Of a stretch of DNA of 64,000 nucleotides, positions 24,608-39,600 are shown piece by piece (positions within the stretch are counted from its first letter, which is position 1; each line of letters opens with the position of its first letter). The DNA is from Stichopus chloronotus (lineage: Eukaryota > Echinodermata > Holothuroidea > Aspidochirotida > Stichopodidae). The notes under the pieces were generated by a model. It was given only the letters and a program-made list of their open reading frames with translations, searched no databases and had not been told where the DNA came from. The stretch lies in the NCBI GenBank assembly GCA_021234535.1, contig CM037846.1, positions 11,114,705 through 11,178,704 on the forward strand, given 5' to 3'. Both the position numbers and the translations under genes were made by a program.

Positions 24608-27600
24608 CTGCAAGAGACGATAGGACATAAATTTCAACATAGATAAGTTCACTGAGAGTATCTTAGCGATAATGATAACACAAATATGACTAAGGTAGGT
24701 TTGATCTTTGGCGACTAAATTTGTATATAGCTACACAAGTAAATACAGTTCCAAAGGGCCAAAAGTTGGAATTACGCTTTGCTACTGGAAAAAAAAGTAG
24801 CAGTGTACTACAAAAAAATTAAAATCGCATATTTCTCCATTGAGTCAAAGGTCGGTCCTAAATATATAGATTAAATGATCACTTTAGCCCATAGGTACAT
24901 ACTTTGAGTCGAAGTCATTGGTGGGATAGGTGAAGTGTGAACACATGGGCATCTTGAATATGCTACTGCTTTGAGGTACAGTAACACAACGTTGCAATGA
25001 GATTGTTGTCTTTCTCTGTAATTTCTTCAAACGTGGTGCCATTGCATACGTGGTAAGCTATAGATGTGTCAGGTCTGAGACGATTTGCGTGCCCGTAGAT
25101 ATGAAGGCTATTTTCAAAGTAATTCCAAATATATTTGGAGCTCCTCCATGGGCCTAGTACACATTCAGCTGTCTATTAACCATCGATGTATGGATGGCAA
25201 GATTTCGCCGATTTACATAATGCATATTCATGTATATCTTACATTGTAAGATCGTTAGACACGTGCCCAGCTGGTGAACCGCAACTGTGAAAATATATGA
25301 TAGATGGACCAAATTGCGGCTCACATAATATACATGGTGAACTGCCGACTCTGGTTTACTTCTGTTGCATCATTTCTAAGAGAGATTTTAACGAAATTGT
25401 TTCCATTTTACCTCGCGAATTTATCGCACAGTCACTGTATGTAGGGTTGCCACACAAAACGCTTTGAACAAATTGTTGTCTCCTTACTGTGCCAATGTGT
25501 GCATCAAAAATGCACTTCTCGCGAACATGTATACGGTGCTAAGCTCAATTTTTCAATTTCATACAGCGGACCACCACTTTACAGACCAGGAAAGGGCGGT
25601 GGTAAATACGTACGGCAATTCAATAAGAAGAAAAAACTTCAGTTGAATAATGAAGTACCAGAAATGCTGGAAATGGAAAAGTTACTTACTCTTCTTTGCA
25701 GAGATTGTAGAAGACAGAATACCCGTCCTTACACATTGGAACCACTCCTCCAAATCCTCGCATATAGCCCGTCAGGCTAGTCGATAACGTAAAGTTACCA
25801 TTCCCACCGCTGCAGGAGAGCAAAAGATAATAAAATATCGCAATTTCATAAACGTATTTGTTAAACTCGTAGACAATCTAAAGAGGTTCGCTGAAAGATA
25901 TACAAATTGAACAAACATCATGTTAAAATAAATAGTTTGAGAAGTATTTAAATGAAAATTTCTTGAGAGATGAAAATATGTTAAACTTAACAGATGAAAA
26001 TATTCAGTTCAGTTCAGTTCAGTATGACTTTATTCCAATCTCTTACTATAATATAAGACATAACAATATTCTGAGAGTGGAAAAAGTAACGAAAATACAG
26101 TATATAAGGATCATCATGCTTAGACACTTCATAAAATAATTACTTTTCTTAACAAAAAAAGGGGGGTAAGAGACTGAGGAGTGGCCACTGAAAGCTTGTG
26201 GGTGTTGACACTTTGTTAAACTTTAGGCAGTTCTTAACTGTAATGCACACTTGAAAACAAAATGTGAAGAACTGAAGATATTGCTGTTTGACGAAAGACC
26301 TCTCTATGAGCAAAAAATGAATTGCAAATGTCGCATGGTAACTAGATTCACTTTCAGCCAAACAATCCAAATAGGCCTACGTCATTCGAGACAGTTATCG
26401 TACATGCTGTCAGCGTTTTCTTTATTGTTTCTATTACAGTTCCTTAATGCAGAAAATAAAACAGTTTCCGTAACAACTCTGCGACATCTTTCTTAACAAT
26501 TCCGGGCCAACTGCCTAAATATTCAGGGTCAAACTCTGTAGAAGATTTGCTGAGCAAATCTAATAAGTAAAATTACATGAATGTCGTTTCAGCGGAACCT
26601 GATCCAAGGAGATCTGCCACTCTATACCTTCCCGTGTGATCCTTTTATTTGCCGTGGTTGTTCAAGCAGTTCCTGGTGTATGATGTACTCCGACGGATGG
26701 CCCTTCCTTCAAAAGTTACTCGCCTTCACTGTGACAACGTTACTGAAGTGCGCCTAACCATCTTAAACGTATAGTCAAACGCAGTTACGTATTGCACGAT
26801 TCTGAACCCCTTTCGGGTAACTTCCTTCTAAAAAATGGCTCATTTGGGACAATTAAAATATAAAGGACAGCTTCCTTAAGTAGAACCCCTATTAAGGATT
26901 TACTGTATACACCGGATGTTTACCCATGGTTTACTAGGGTAGAAGGATTGGAGATGACATTTGCGACAGGTATAAGGCGGGTCGAGGAGCGAGGGAGCCT
27001 TCAGCTATCTAGACGCTGTCGGAACCCTGTTCGCAACCACCCTTGAAAGTAATAATTCCAGCAGTGAGATTCGTAAAAACATTACCCCCCCCCCTCCCAC
27101 CCCACCCAATACCCTAAAATAACTTGTGAAAGCACCAACCTCTTTGTGTACATGGGGTCCGTAAATAAAGCAGGAACATCGATGCCCATCTCCAGTGACG
27201 TCATATATAAACCCATGAGATGCCGATCAGCGCCCTTTCCTTGCAGACAGTCAAAGCCCATCATCAAATGTTTGCCAACAGCTCTCTGCAATAGACTCAT
27301 TTTCTCCTCGACCTACGCAAAAGGCGGCCAGATAAGAGGAACGAATATATATTTTAATGCCAGGGATTTACTCATCGTTCCAAGTGAGCACCTATTCTTT
27401 TAAATAACAGAAAAACGATGAAAGGACGCTGTTGAAACAGTGCGGATGGAATAGTACGGATGGTTAATTCAAGCCATGTATGGATTAATGAGGCATAAAC
27501 AACGTTTTGTTGTAGAAGCTATCACATATTTGACTTTCAGTGGCATAATTTGACAATTTTTCATCTCATATTCCAGCTTTAAATGTATAACCACTGGATA

Positions 27601-30600
27601 GTAGATGCTATGCTAGAATGCATTTATACATACAATGTAAGAGAAACCGCTTAGAAAAACTTCAGCAACGGTTTTATATTTTCATTATTTTGCTCAAATC
27701 TTTGGAATTGTAGAGTTTGTGACGTCTATTTTAAGTTTCATTACTCGATTTTAATTCAGTGTCTTAGCGTAGGAAACTTATGACCCTCAAGGTATGTGCA
27801 TAACGAAATTAAAAGAAAACTCCGAGTGACAACGACATATGATACGAACTGATATGTTATCGTTGTTCATAGCTTTGCACCAATCAACGGCCTCTTGTGT
27901 GGTACTGCGTAACGTCTCCGTTCTGCCGTGATAGAATTGACGAGTGGTGGCGCTCTCATAGCAAGGCGCTGGTCTGAAACAAAAGAAGAAGAAGAAGTGA
28001 GTTGTCCAGGAACCGCTTGTTGTTCCCTGAACACGACTCTATGCTTGCTTCAAACTGGTGAACCTTTATCCCATTAATTAGTACCCCAATTGATAACATA
28101 TAATAAACATAAGAAAAATACAGTGTTCTGCCATACAGTGATGTCTGCTTTTCGGTTGCAGGGTAAAACGCAACTTTGTATTATGAATGCCATAATCATT
28201 ACTTTGAGCCCTTTTGTAATGTACAATACTGTGCAGTACAAAGTTTACTTTTCACCTGTAACATTGATGGTGTAAAACAATCATTCTTTTTACTTTAAAT
28301 CAGACTGAATTTTCATAGACAGGCTATTGCTGGACGGACGAGAACCGATGAGGTGATCTGGGAAATCGATTTTAAGTTGGATGTCCAGATTAACATCGAT
28401 TTCCCCAAAGTTTTCCCATTAACCTCTCAAGCAGATATTGGTATGTACGGTCTATTAATGTACACACCGCTGGTATTGAATGAAATCAACGCTGGTGCAT
28501 GAGTCATACACGTCCGTTGTGCTGGTAGGAAGTCGCGAGCAACCGCCACCACTGCGACAGGAAGTAATCACTCACGCATGCGCACACTCGACCACTGAGC
28601 GATCGCCTAAAGTAATATCGATTTCATTTATAAAGAAAAGAATTCCAAATGAATAGAACAGAAGTAAAACAAGCTAACTTGCTGGAGTGGGATTTGAAAC
28701 AAGGGAGGGTAAGGAACTTAAATGTTTGTGAAACCTCAACTCCAAGGAGATTTGACTGTGGTAGAAAACCGCCTGAAGGTAAGCTGCGAGTGGTACATTT
28801 AAACTTGTGACGCAAGCACTTACGTAACTTACTTGCCATATTTAGTGTAGTATGCCAATTGAATGGCCATCTGCAAGAAAGCGTCAGGATGTATCCTTTG
28901 CTCCTTAGGAAAATTTCGGCCAAACGTGGTGAAAAACCCAGGGCATGGGTCAATTCTGTCGCTCTGGAGCAACACAAACATAATTAAAGATAAGCACTTA
29001 TAATACGGTGTCAATTGCTTCTTTTATACCAAGGAGGATGAATAAAATTGACATCATAACGGAAGAACAATGATTACTTTAAAGAGTTGCGAAAATTAAG
29101 CAAAGAACACTTTTATTGTTTTTCCACGGATAGCAAAAACAAGTAAGGGCTAATTTTGCTAATCAAATCATTTTTTTTTTTTTTTTTTTGCAGCTCACAA
29201 ATTGATGTTGACCTTTTTAAATGATTTAGTTCAAGAATACGTGCAGCCATCAATTTATTACCAATTACCAGTGTTAACAAAAACCAAATTCGAATTAACG
29301 GTTCCATCCCCTGGCTTTGAGTATGTTATCCTCAAATCTAACAAGTCGTATCCTTAATTCAATCCGATACCAGTTCAGGCACTCCCCTGGAATCCACCAA
29401 GAAATACGCTGCTTCCGCAAAAAAGTGTGCTTCTTCCGTAAATAAATGCACATCAGTCAACCATTCATGGGCCCTACAATTAAACTTCTCCCATTTTGGG
29501 ACCTACCATAATATAACAGGGATGATGAAAAAAATACAAACCTCTGCCATGTGAGTATTTGGGTGTTCGAAAATCAATATGTAAACATTTTCAGAGCTTA
29601 GAGCCAAATATGATATCATCATAAGCAATTGTTGCTAGACGATGAATTATGCATCTGTTTTTAAATTTTACATATTTATTTATTTATTTTTTAATAAAGG
29701 TTCAGTTCGTCAACTTTCGGGTAAGAAACAACAACGAAACACAAATCGATGTATTGATTAAATTATTACGAGATAGTGTTACAGGAAAGGTTAAATGTCA
29801 ACCAGCAAGCATCATTAACTATTGCACTCAGAGTTGACTACATTCACTGATTTGAACTGATTTACATGTTTAGCGTAAGTTTCGGCAGCGTGAACTTTAG
29901 CTTCTTCTATTTTGGAATCAGTTGTAAAGGTAATTTCTTCTGGTTTGATATCGTCAGATTGCACGTTTGGCGTTCCCTGAAAGACAAGAAAATACATACC
30001 ATCCGAAGTACAAACTTCGTGTAGGAGGAATTTTCATGAAACCTAAAAAGGCGAAACTCTACTGAACCGGATACTCGAGAGCTGTTATAGGAGATAAAAC
30101 GCTTTTAATTACTGTGATTTTTTGCATCAAAGTCACACATGGTAATCTGTCTTTTGTTCTTTCTTGACATTTCTATATAGGTATACGGGATTTGAAAGTA
30201 AACGCAGTATGGCGTTTGTCGTCTGCGCAGACGACAAGGGACCTGGAGGACAGTCAGTGGTCAGAAAAATAATAATTATTCCGTTATATACTGTTTAGGT
30301 AAGCATTTCGTAATATTATAGAGATGAAGGGAGAATAAACGGAGTAAAATTCATGAAACATGGCATAGTTGACTGACTTAAATGTGATTCTGGAAATTTT
30401 CTTAATGGGGTTTTTCCTGAGGGTAAAATACCATATAGTATGTACAGTGCAAAGATGAGCTTGACCAATACGTTAGTAACGGAACAATGTTAGAATTATA
30501 AACAGACAGATAAACTTGAAGTCACTTTAAAAAAAATGAAAGTCTCTGTTTGACCAGAATATCATTTGATATAAGTTTCAGAATTCAGCGAATTTCAGCT

Positions 30601-33600
30601 TGTTTCCGTTTTCTTGGGGCATTGAATTCGTAGGACACCAAGGTGTACCGTCAGTACACCGTCAGTATCCAACACACAGCTCACCATCCAGTCATGCTTG
30701 GCGGTCTCGTTAATTACGAGATTATCCAACCATTGTTCCATCATGTGAACAGTAATCCCATCTAAAGGACAGTGCTGTGAGAAAAGAATCGTCGTAACTT
30801 TAATTATTATTTCATTATTGCTATCTACTACTGATTATCTAATCATTACTATCATCATCAACATCACCAATATCATCATCACCATCGCTGCATTTGTTCA
30901 ATGTGTTGTGCAATTACAGTGACGTCATTCTTGTTCATCGATTTCTGTATGGTCTATGCAAGTATGCATAAAGGCATTCAAAGAATTTGACAAATATTAC
31001 AAAGGAAAACAAAAGCTTCTCAAGAAAAAACGTCAATAACAGTTTATCACATCACAATTTCAGAGGGGCAGTTATTGAGAATACAATACCTTTTGAAAAG
31101 TCACTGACATATTTGAAGCAATATAGTAATTGTGTTCACCACGTGATAGTCACTCATTTAACAGCGACAATAAAGAGGGTCATTGTTGTTGTTTCGTGAA
31201 AGTCACTAAACTTTCCTCAGCCTGTCATTCACACACTTATGACGCTTGATCAAACTAATTACATCCCCATGTGTCACATACAAATATTAATGAATCAGTA
31301 AATAACGATTCAATTTGGTTTTCGAAAATTTGTGACAAGGCAATTTTCACGTTAGCTCTAATTCGCATGCACACAGCCAGCACAAGTCGAGGTAAAAAGA
31401 TTTAAAAAAAAATCTGGCATTTTTTTTTTTTATAGTCGTCGAATGTGACACTTGGCTAATTATGCTAATTGTAACCGTCGTTATGTCTTACAATTTAAAA
31501 TCTGACAAACCATAATTTGATATCAATTCAGTCAATAAGCCCCTGTAATTGTCAAAAATTCTGACATTGGTTTTTCAACTATAGTCCAAGTCAGAGTTTT
31601 ATCGTGAAACGTTTGAACAAATGTTAACCATCCTCTTTATGAAATCACTAGTCTCCTTCAAAATTTCTCTTTATTTCGAGTGAAAAATTCCACTCGCAAA
31701 CATGTCGTTCTCACTTTTACAAAGTAAGCATTCTTTCTTTATTTGAGGGGTCATCCATAATTTCACTCTTCGGAATGGCACAAGCTTCTGTTGTGCTACG
31801 AAGGAATCAAATGAACTGAAAAAAAAGCTTTTACGAGGATTCCCGAGAACAAAATGCAAAAAAAAAAAACAAGAGAGCAATCCACGGAGTTGCGTATCTA
31901 TCGCCAACATGCACATTGATTTCAATACAGGGCCTGCACATGGGAATTTGTTGATTGCTAAGTACTTACAAAACTTTAAGTTAATTGGTTTAATAGTTCT
32001 CAAGATATGATGGAAATACAAATTTTGGGGCAAAATTGGATTTTTTTCTATAAAATCAGCAAATTTCACTCTCTTTACCACAAAAGTGATATACCTTGAA
32101 TATTTCATTCTCATGCAAGTTTTTCCAAAATTTTGCATTAGATGCTCAAATACCTCTCAAGATATGTGGAAATAGCAAATTTTGGGGCAAAATTGGCTCT
32201 CTTTTTTTGTCAAAAATCAGAAAAGTTGATTCGAGTTCACATTACAGTAATATTATGTTGAACAATGTGTTCTCAGGTAATTACTTACAAAACCGTAAGT
32301 TAATTGATCTAATAGTCCTCAAGGTATGCTGGAAATACAAATTTTGGGGCAAAATTGGATTTTTTTTCTCAAAAATATGCAAATTCACTCTCTTTACTAC
32401 AAAAGTGATATATCTTGAAATTTTTCATTTACAGGTAACTTTTTGCAAAATTTTGCATTAAATGCTCAAATACTTCTCAAGATATCCTGGAAATAGCAAT
32501 TTTGGGGCTAAATAGACTTTTTTCTCAAAAATCAGCAAATTTGACTCGATTTACCATACAACTAATACATCTTGTACGTATTGGCATCATACACATCCTT
32601 ACCAAGTTTCAACGTAATCGCTCATATGCTTTTCAAACTGTTCTGGAAAAACCACAATTTGGACAGGTCCGGACGCACCCACACCCACACACACACACAC
32701 ACACGCACACACATTGGCACGGACACGTTTCATTTATACCACCCAACAGGACCCTCCTGTACTCATGTTCACTCTACCATGGGGCACCCCTGGGTTGTCG
32801 CCACTCATCCACTCCAAGCGTTTCCATGGCAACCATTCTCCCATGGGTGCACAGTACAATATATAGCTCCACTAGCCAAGTGACTACAATATCTCATCTA
32901 GCCCCTATAGGGCGATGAGATAAAAATAGCGAGAGAAGGAAAATTAAGGTGTTAACTTACATCTCCTACGTAACCAATAGCACCATTCTCAAAGTAAGCT
33001 ATCCCTGTCGATTTATCCAACCATCGATCGTGCACATTTTCTCCGCACACAGCCGCATGATATATCTGCAACGAACAGTGGAAGAGATCGGTTTTATACC
33101 GCGGTTTCATACTACTCTTGGTCGAGATTAACCCGGTGAAGTGTAAAGGGACACATACGAACACAAAACACGAAACATAGCTCAAGCAATTTTACCCACT
33201 TCCGTTTAGCCTACTGTAGTAGATAAATAACTGTATGCTGCATCCTTTTGTTGGAGGAAAGTAGTTTCTTACTTGACAATGCGTGTTGACACGTAAAGAG
33301 ACCGTGAATGTGTAATTGCATGACAGTATGTATATATACATATACAACACAAATATATATGTACAACACAAATGTTTCCTTTTACTGCTTGGGATGGACT
33401 AAAATTTAATTACTACTACCACATGTGACTAAGGAACTGACGTAAGGACAAATAACTTACTTCAGCCATAGTTCCTGGATTTTGGGCATCGATATAGACT
33501 AGAAAGAGAGCTGACTGTATCATGTGTAGGTGGTCTTTGTTCTTCGGATCCAGGGACTCTAAATGGCGATAAACCTGAAATCACGCAAAATGTGTTACCT

Positions 33601-36600
33601 GCATAGAACAAATTACCTAGGTAACCTAGAGATGTTTGTGAAGGTCACGCACTATGAATTCTTGTTTTTTAGTTCACGAAAGGGCAAGGAATACAGACCG
33701 AAGGATAAGTGATAGCCTCGCATGGTCAATTACCTGGCACCGCTAAATGGTTTACAGATGAACGTATTCATGTTATAAAGTTGGAGTGGTAGTCCTCCGC
33801 CCTCTTTCACCACATCATGACTTAACCACATCTTTCTCTCTACGACCATCCGCTGTAATCTTCGTAATTTTTCCTCCACAATCCTGTCCTGATTCCGGTT
33901 AAGCCTGTTCGTCCAGGAACTAATCAGAATCGATAACCGGTATACTGGACTGGTTTTTGACTGATGTATATATGCATATGCATATATATTTTATGCATGA
34001 TTTCACAAGTAGTGAAGATAATTATGAAAACAATAACGTCACCCGCTTTCACAATCACCAATTCCCCTAAGGTTATTACACAAATTGGTAAAGCATATTC
34101 TAATATCGATCTTTTAGAGATTGGTAGATTATTAAATTGATCTTTAAAAGAGGGTCGTGAATTAACCGAAACATTTTCTATGTCAAGAATGTCAGCAATG
34201 TTTCCTCATCCGGGCCAATTAGAGGTCGTCCTTTCTTCCCGGATTTACGTTAAGTTGATATAAATCCTTCTTTTACTATGTGGGGAGTATCTCTAGTAGA
34301 TAGTCATTCATGTGCAACACACAAGTGATTAGGCTACTTCTTACACAAATGTGCACCAATCTTTCATAGCCTAGTGTCAAATCGAAGCTCACATAGCTTA
34401 TAACAGTAATAACATAGTCATGATACGTGTTCACGCTGTGTTTAAATCCGGTTTTTATTCCTGTCGCAAATGCACATGTGACACCAACATAAGCTGACCC
34501 TTGTGCCTACGTAAAGTACACTATAAAGAGAAAGACATTAGGCCTACTGGCAATTCTTGACCCACTGTGTGTTGTGGTAGTTAGTGCAGTCAATAACGTC
34601 ATCCATTACAATGGAAGGTGCGTGGACGCTTGCATATAGCCTACACACGAACATGTGCCCTGCACATTGGTTCTAGTATGCAATGGTTATAACAGTGTAT
34701 AACCAGTTATTATGGCATAGGGAAAACGAGGTGTTACAGACACGAAAACTTGGTCATTTTTACCATTTAAGTGTTAATATTTCATTTACCTTCGCCCAAG
34801 TTGACCTGTCATCTGCGGTAAGGGTGCCAATACATTGACCTCTGACCCGAGACTGAGTTTTTATGTAAATGAGCTGTCTGCAAGGCAAGTGAATTAAGGG
34901 ATTAGTTCAAATCGTCATTTCGTTTGAGGTTTGACAACCCCCGTGTTTGGTATTTCTGTTCCTGGTGTCACGCCATAGTAACAAGTTTGATCTACACAAA
35001 TGTAGAAGAAAGGTTGCCATACCCCCTGTTATTTATTATGTAGAATCGACCCCCGCCCCCTTTCTCCTCCCCTGCTGTGTCCAGGTCATAAAACTAGTGG
35101 TCATTCAAAATCTGTTGTGGTTGCCTGTTGTTTCAGGATAACTCATAGTTTGAAACAAGGCTTTCAAAAAAAAATTCTTCTAAATCACGAGAACATATAC
35201 CTCTCGATTTCACGTGATCCTAATTGATCCCCGTTTTTGTCGAACATATCCATCTTGAAGATGTGACCATTGCAGAAGACGGCGAAATGGGTGGGGCAAG
35301 GACCTTCGGCTTCTGTTGACAAAGAATAAATTGAATACTCCGACAACATAATTGCTATCTAATATCTGGGGAAATTGACATGTCACATAATTGAAGTTCG
35401 CACACCGTGACACACAAGGACTACTGCCGACTCACTGTTATCTTTCATGCACTCATCGTATTAGTTTTACTAGTGTTACGTCACTGGTTGCGTAACTTCC
35501 TATGTGAGATGTCTCGGTAGTCTCTTTTCGAACGGTCATTATCTTTTGTAGGCCCTATGTTTATATTTCTTCTTTCATTTTGATGGTAGAGGCCATGTTA
35601 TAACTTTTCACCCTTCTTCGACTGCGTCGATTTAAGTTATAATATTTACTTCCAATATTATTAATCTTGGTACAAAAGTCAAACTCAACTTTCCCGATCA
35701 TACAAAAAAATATGACCTACCTGTCTTGAAGTATGAAACAAGAGTGTCTTTAGGATCACCAGGGATTCGTGACGTACAGAAAAGACGCTTGTATTGGTGC
35801 ATCGTAGTCGGACTGTTACTACGATCTCGTACGATCGGCAACTCTTCTCTGTATGCGGGAAAAGTTTCTCAATTAATGGGGGGGGGCACTTTTGAACGGA
35901 CATTGAAAATGAAAAAGCCATGTATGAATTGGTTTACAGAGCGAAAATGGAATAAAGTTAGTTTCTGACAAACGGCAAAAAAACTTTCTAGCAAAACATA
36001 TTCCGAGTCAAACTTGAACGAAATTGTGAGTCGATCATCCAAGTTTTTCTTAACCAACTTCGTTCCATTTGTTTATTTAGGTATTTTACATGAAATTTTC
36101 ACCCAATTTTCATTCAATATCAATGACAAATGACAATAATAAGTATGTTAAACGTAGAAAAGCAATGTGTACATAAGTCAATAGGATAGCCTGAAATAAA
36201 GACTGCTTTTATTCATTCGTTGTTATTAACAAACTTAATCAAGCAAAGTTCTTTGAAAAATGGAAAAAGAAGAAATTATGTATACATGTAACACGGACAC
36301 TACATTTTATTTTCTGATTGAAAGAATCAACTGTAACCTGTACATCAGGCAACTGACGCCTATCATACCAACTCCCTGCTCAGACAAATCAGATGGTGAA
36401 TTACTGAGGGCTCATTTTACCTCCATGCTGAGCTATAAAGTGTAATGTGTTGTCACCTGGAAATGTGACCAAAGACAATGCAGGACAAATAGTCACAATT
36501 TAAGTTCCATCATAGAACATTGGCGGATCATCTCCTAACTTGCCTCATAAACAAAGGAAAAATGGGGGGGGGGGGAGAATAAGACCCAGAGTGAGAACAT

Positions 36601-39600
36601 ATTTCTTCATGCCTTACAAGTGCGTATACATTCACTCGGCACGTGTTCATGTCCGCCTTGATAAAAAGTTAACCTTACCGTCTGCTCATCAAAAAGTAGC
36701 TCGTGAATGCATAAATGCTCTGTGCTGCCCTTTTGATCTGCGTCCCCGCAGCCAACGGCCAGTAATTTTGGTTCATGACCGAGATCGAATTCATGTTACC
36801 CATGACCACCATAGGTCCCCTTGCCTGTAGGTATGCCCCATCTTCCCACCAGGTCTCCAGCTATTCGTTCGGTAATTTGAAATGAAGCACACAAAAGGAA
36901 AAAAAAAAACAATACAGGAGAATTTTGTCGCAGTTCCATCTTTTCCATGATATCACACTTTCTGAAAGTAAAATGAGATAGATTGAAAAACCTGATACGG
37001 TGAAAAAGTAATGAGTCCCTCAGGATTGCGAACTCTGAGTCTTACAGTTTGTAGTGAGGACGCTCTAAAAATGGTGTTTCTCTCTTCAAAGAGCTTATAC
37101 AGTTTAGACCATCGCAATTTACATTTGATGATATTTTAAATTTTGTACAGTATTTGCAATGATCCGAATGAACTTCGTATTATGTCAACTTTCATTTCGA
37201 AGATCAGGGTGACCGGAGTCGTCTAATGATGAGGACATTTTGCTATAGGACGTATGATAGGACGTAGGATAGGACATATGATGGGACATGTGATAGGACA
37301 TACATACATTGTGGAAGCGGAGGGTCACGCTGGACCCTGACAAAATTGCTCTTTGGCCACGCAGAAAAGGAAAACATGTCAAGGGTTTTCCCAAGCTCAA
37401 CAATAACCCTGTTAAGTACCTCCGACATTGAAAATCAAAATGGAAGTGGGATTAAATCGCCCTTTCTGACATGTCATGACGTCATAGTGACAGCCAAACT
37501 TAGTACAGTAACTTCTTAGTGAATATGAAACGTTCAAGAAACGACATAATTGACCTACCCAATTCCTGCTGTTTTTAGCTTTTGCTTCCAGTTTCTCTTG
37601 GAGTTTTTTACCGACCCCATGTTGGAAGTCCTCCACGATTTTCTTTGTATTCTCCAACTCCTCGCCGGTCGCAAACACTTTTACTGTAAGTATAAACAAA
37701 TGCATACACGACTTCAAACTGTTGAGAATCACTACTAGATGTTGCCCACTCTTCCTTCCTCCCTTTCTTCCTTATATTTTGTTTTATTTTTGTTAATTAT
37801 TATTGCTTTTATTTTGCAATTAACTTTTCTCGTTTGGGAAAAGATAAGCCACAGATAACTCCCATTAAATTGTCCAATTGTTTGCATTACATTTTCGAAA
37901 TGTCAGTGGGAGAGAAAAATAAAAACAGCTTTGGTGGTATGAGGGTATCATTTCCATCGTTTGGTTGACATACATTCTCGTTTATTTTTGAACTTTAACA
38001 CACTCAAAGAATGATTCATTAGGAATGGTTGACCCACAGTTGACTATATCAAATCCGTGCATCGTTCGGGGTCATTCTTTACAATGTCAACATTATCTGA
38101 GGCAGAACATTATCTCATACGAACAGTCAGTCATACAATTTCACCAGTTTACGGCTATAAGAGTGATATACTGTATCTTCATTATCGTGTACATAGGAAA
38201 GGCCTTGAAAAATTTTGCGTGTAATGCTTAATTAGCTCTAAAGATATGGTGGAAATCCAAATTTTGGGGCAAACTTGGCTTTTTTTTCCCTAAAAAATCA
38301 GTAAATTTCACTGGATTCACCATTACAGTAATACTATGTTGAACAGTATGTGTCTCAGGTAAGTCCTTACAAGGCTTTAAGTAAATTGGTCTCATAGTTC
38401 TCAAAATTTTCTGGAAATACAAATCTGAGGGCAAAATTGGTTTCTTTCCTAAAAAATCCAGCAAATTTCACTGGATTTACTATAAAAGTGATATACCTTG
38501 AATATCACATTCTCAGATAAGTCTTTGAAAATTTTGCATGAAATTCCCAAATACTTCTCAAGATACACTGGAAATACGAAGTGTGGGGCAAAATTGGCTT
38601 TTTTTTTCTAAAAAATCAGCAAATTTGTCTCAATTTACCATACAACCAATACATCTTGGACATATTGGCATCATGCACAACCTTACGAAGTTTAAACTTA
38701 ATCGCTCACATACTTTTCAAATGATTCTGGAAAAAACCACAATTTGGACAGGTCCGAACGCGCACACACGCACACACAACTTTGTTTTCCATTCATTCCG
38801 AGGACCTCATTGTGCTTTTTTTGTTTTTTCTTCCTCAACCCTAACCTTAACAATAGACTGTCTATTGTTAATCTTGAGAGGACCAGAGAAATCTATTGAA
38901 TTTTCTACAGAGGAACTAAAATCTATCGTTTCGGTCCTCGATCCCACCCGAAAACAAGGACACAAGCACACACGCACACATATTGGCACGGACACTGTTT
39001 TCAATTATACCACCCAACAGGACCCACCTGTACCCGTGATCATTCTACCATGGGGTACCCCTGGGGTGTCGCTCCCCTCCACTCCAAGCGTTTCCATAGC
39101 AACCGTTCTCCCACGAATAGACAGTACAATATATAGCTCCACTAGCCAAGTGACTACAATATCTCGTCTTAGCTCCTGTAAGGCGACGAGGTAAAATCGC
39201 CGAGAGCCTTGAATTCATATATTTTAAGCTGTTCGGATTTCTGATCGTTACGCTAAGAGACTAGAATGCAAGCTTTGATTGGATAGTTGCGAGTACAAAC
39301 TTTATCCTAAATCCACTGTTATTTTGTTGAGAGAGGGCCTGTGAAACTTACATGTAAGAGTATATCTCGGCAGGGAGCCGATAGACTGTGTGTCTGTGCA
39401 GTTACGTAAACTGCGTAAATGCGTCAACTGCATCAGTGCGTAAACTGCGTAGTGCGTAACTGCGTAAGTGAGTAAACTACGTAAGTACGTAAACTACGTA
39501 AGTGCGTAACTCCGTCAAACACTCACATGTTGATACAAGAACGTCGTACAACGTTACCACATTTAAAACTTTATCACCTGCAAAAAAGGCCCCTTGTAAA

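Noticed and set aside
31671..32918. Several frames of 100-155 codons on both strands (also 38538-39194, 218 codons)
   Set aside because: They run through the ~160-bp tandem units and the CA-rich tail. The reading frame is not conserved between the two repeat copies.
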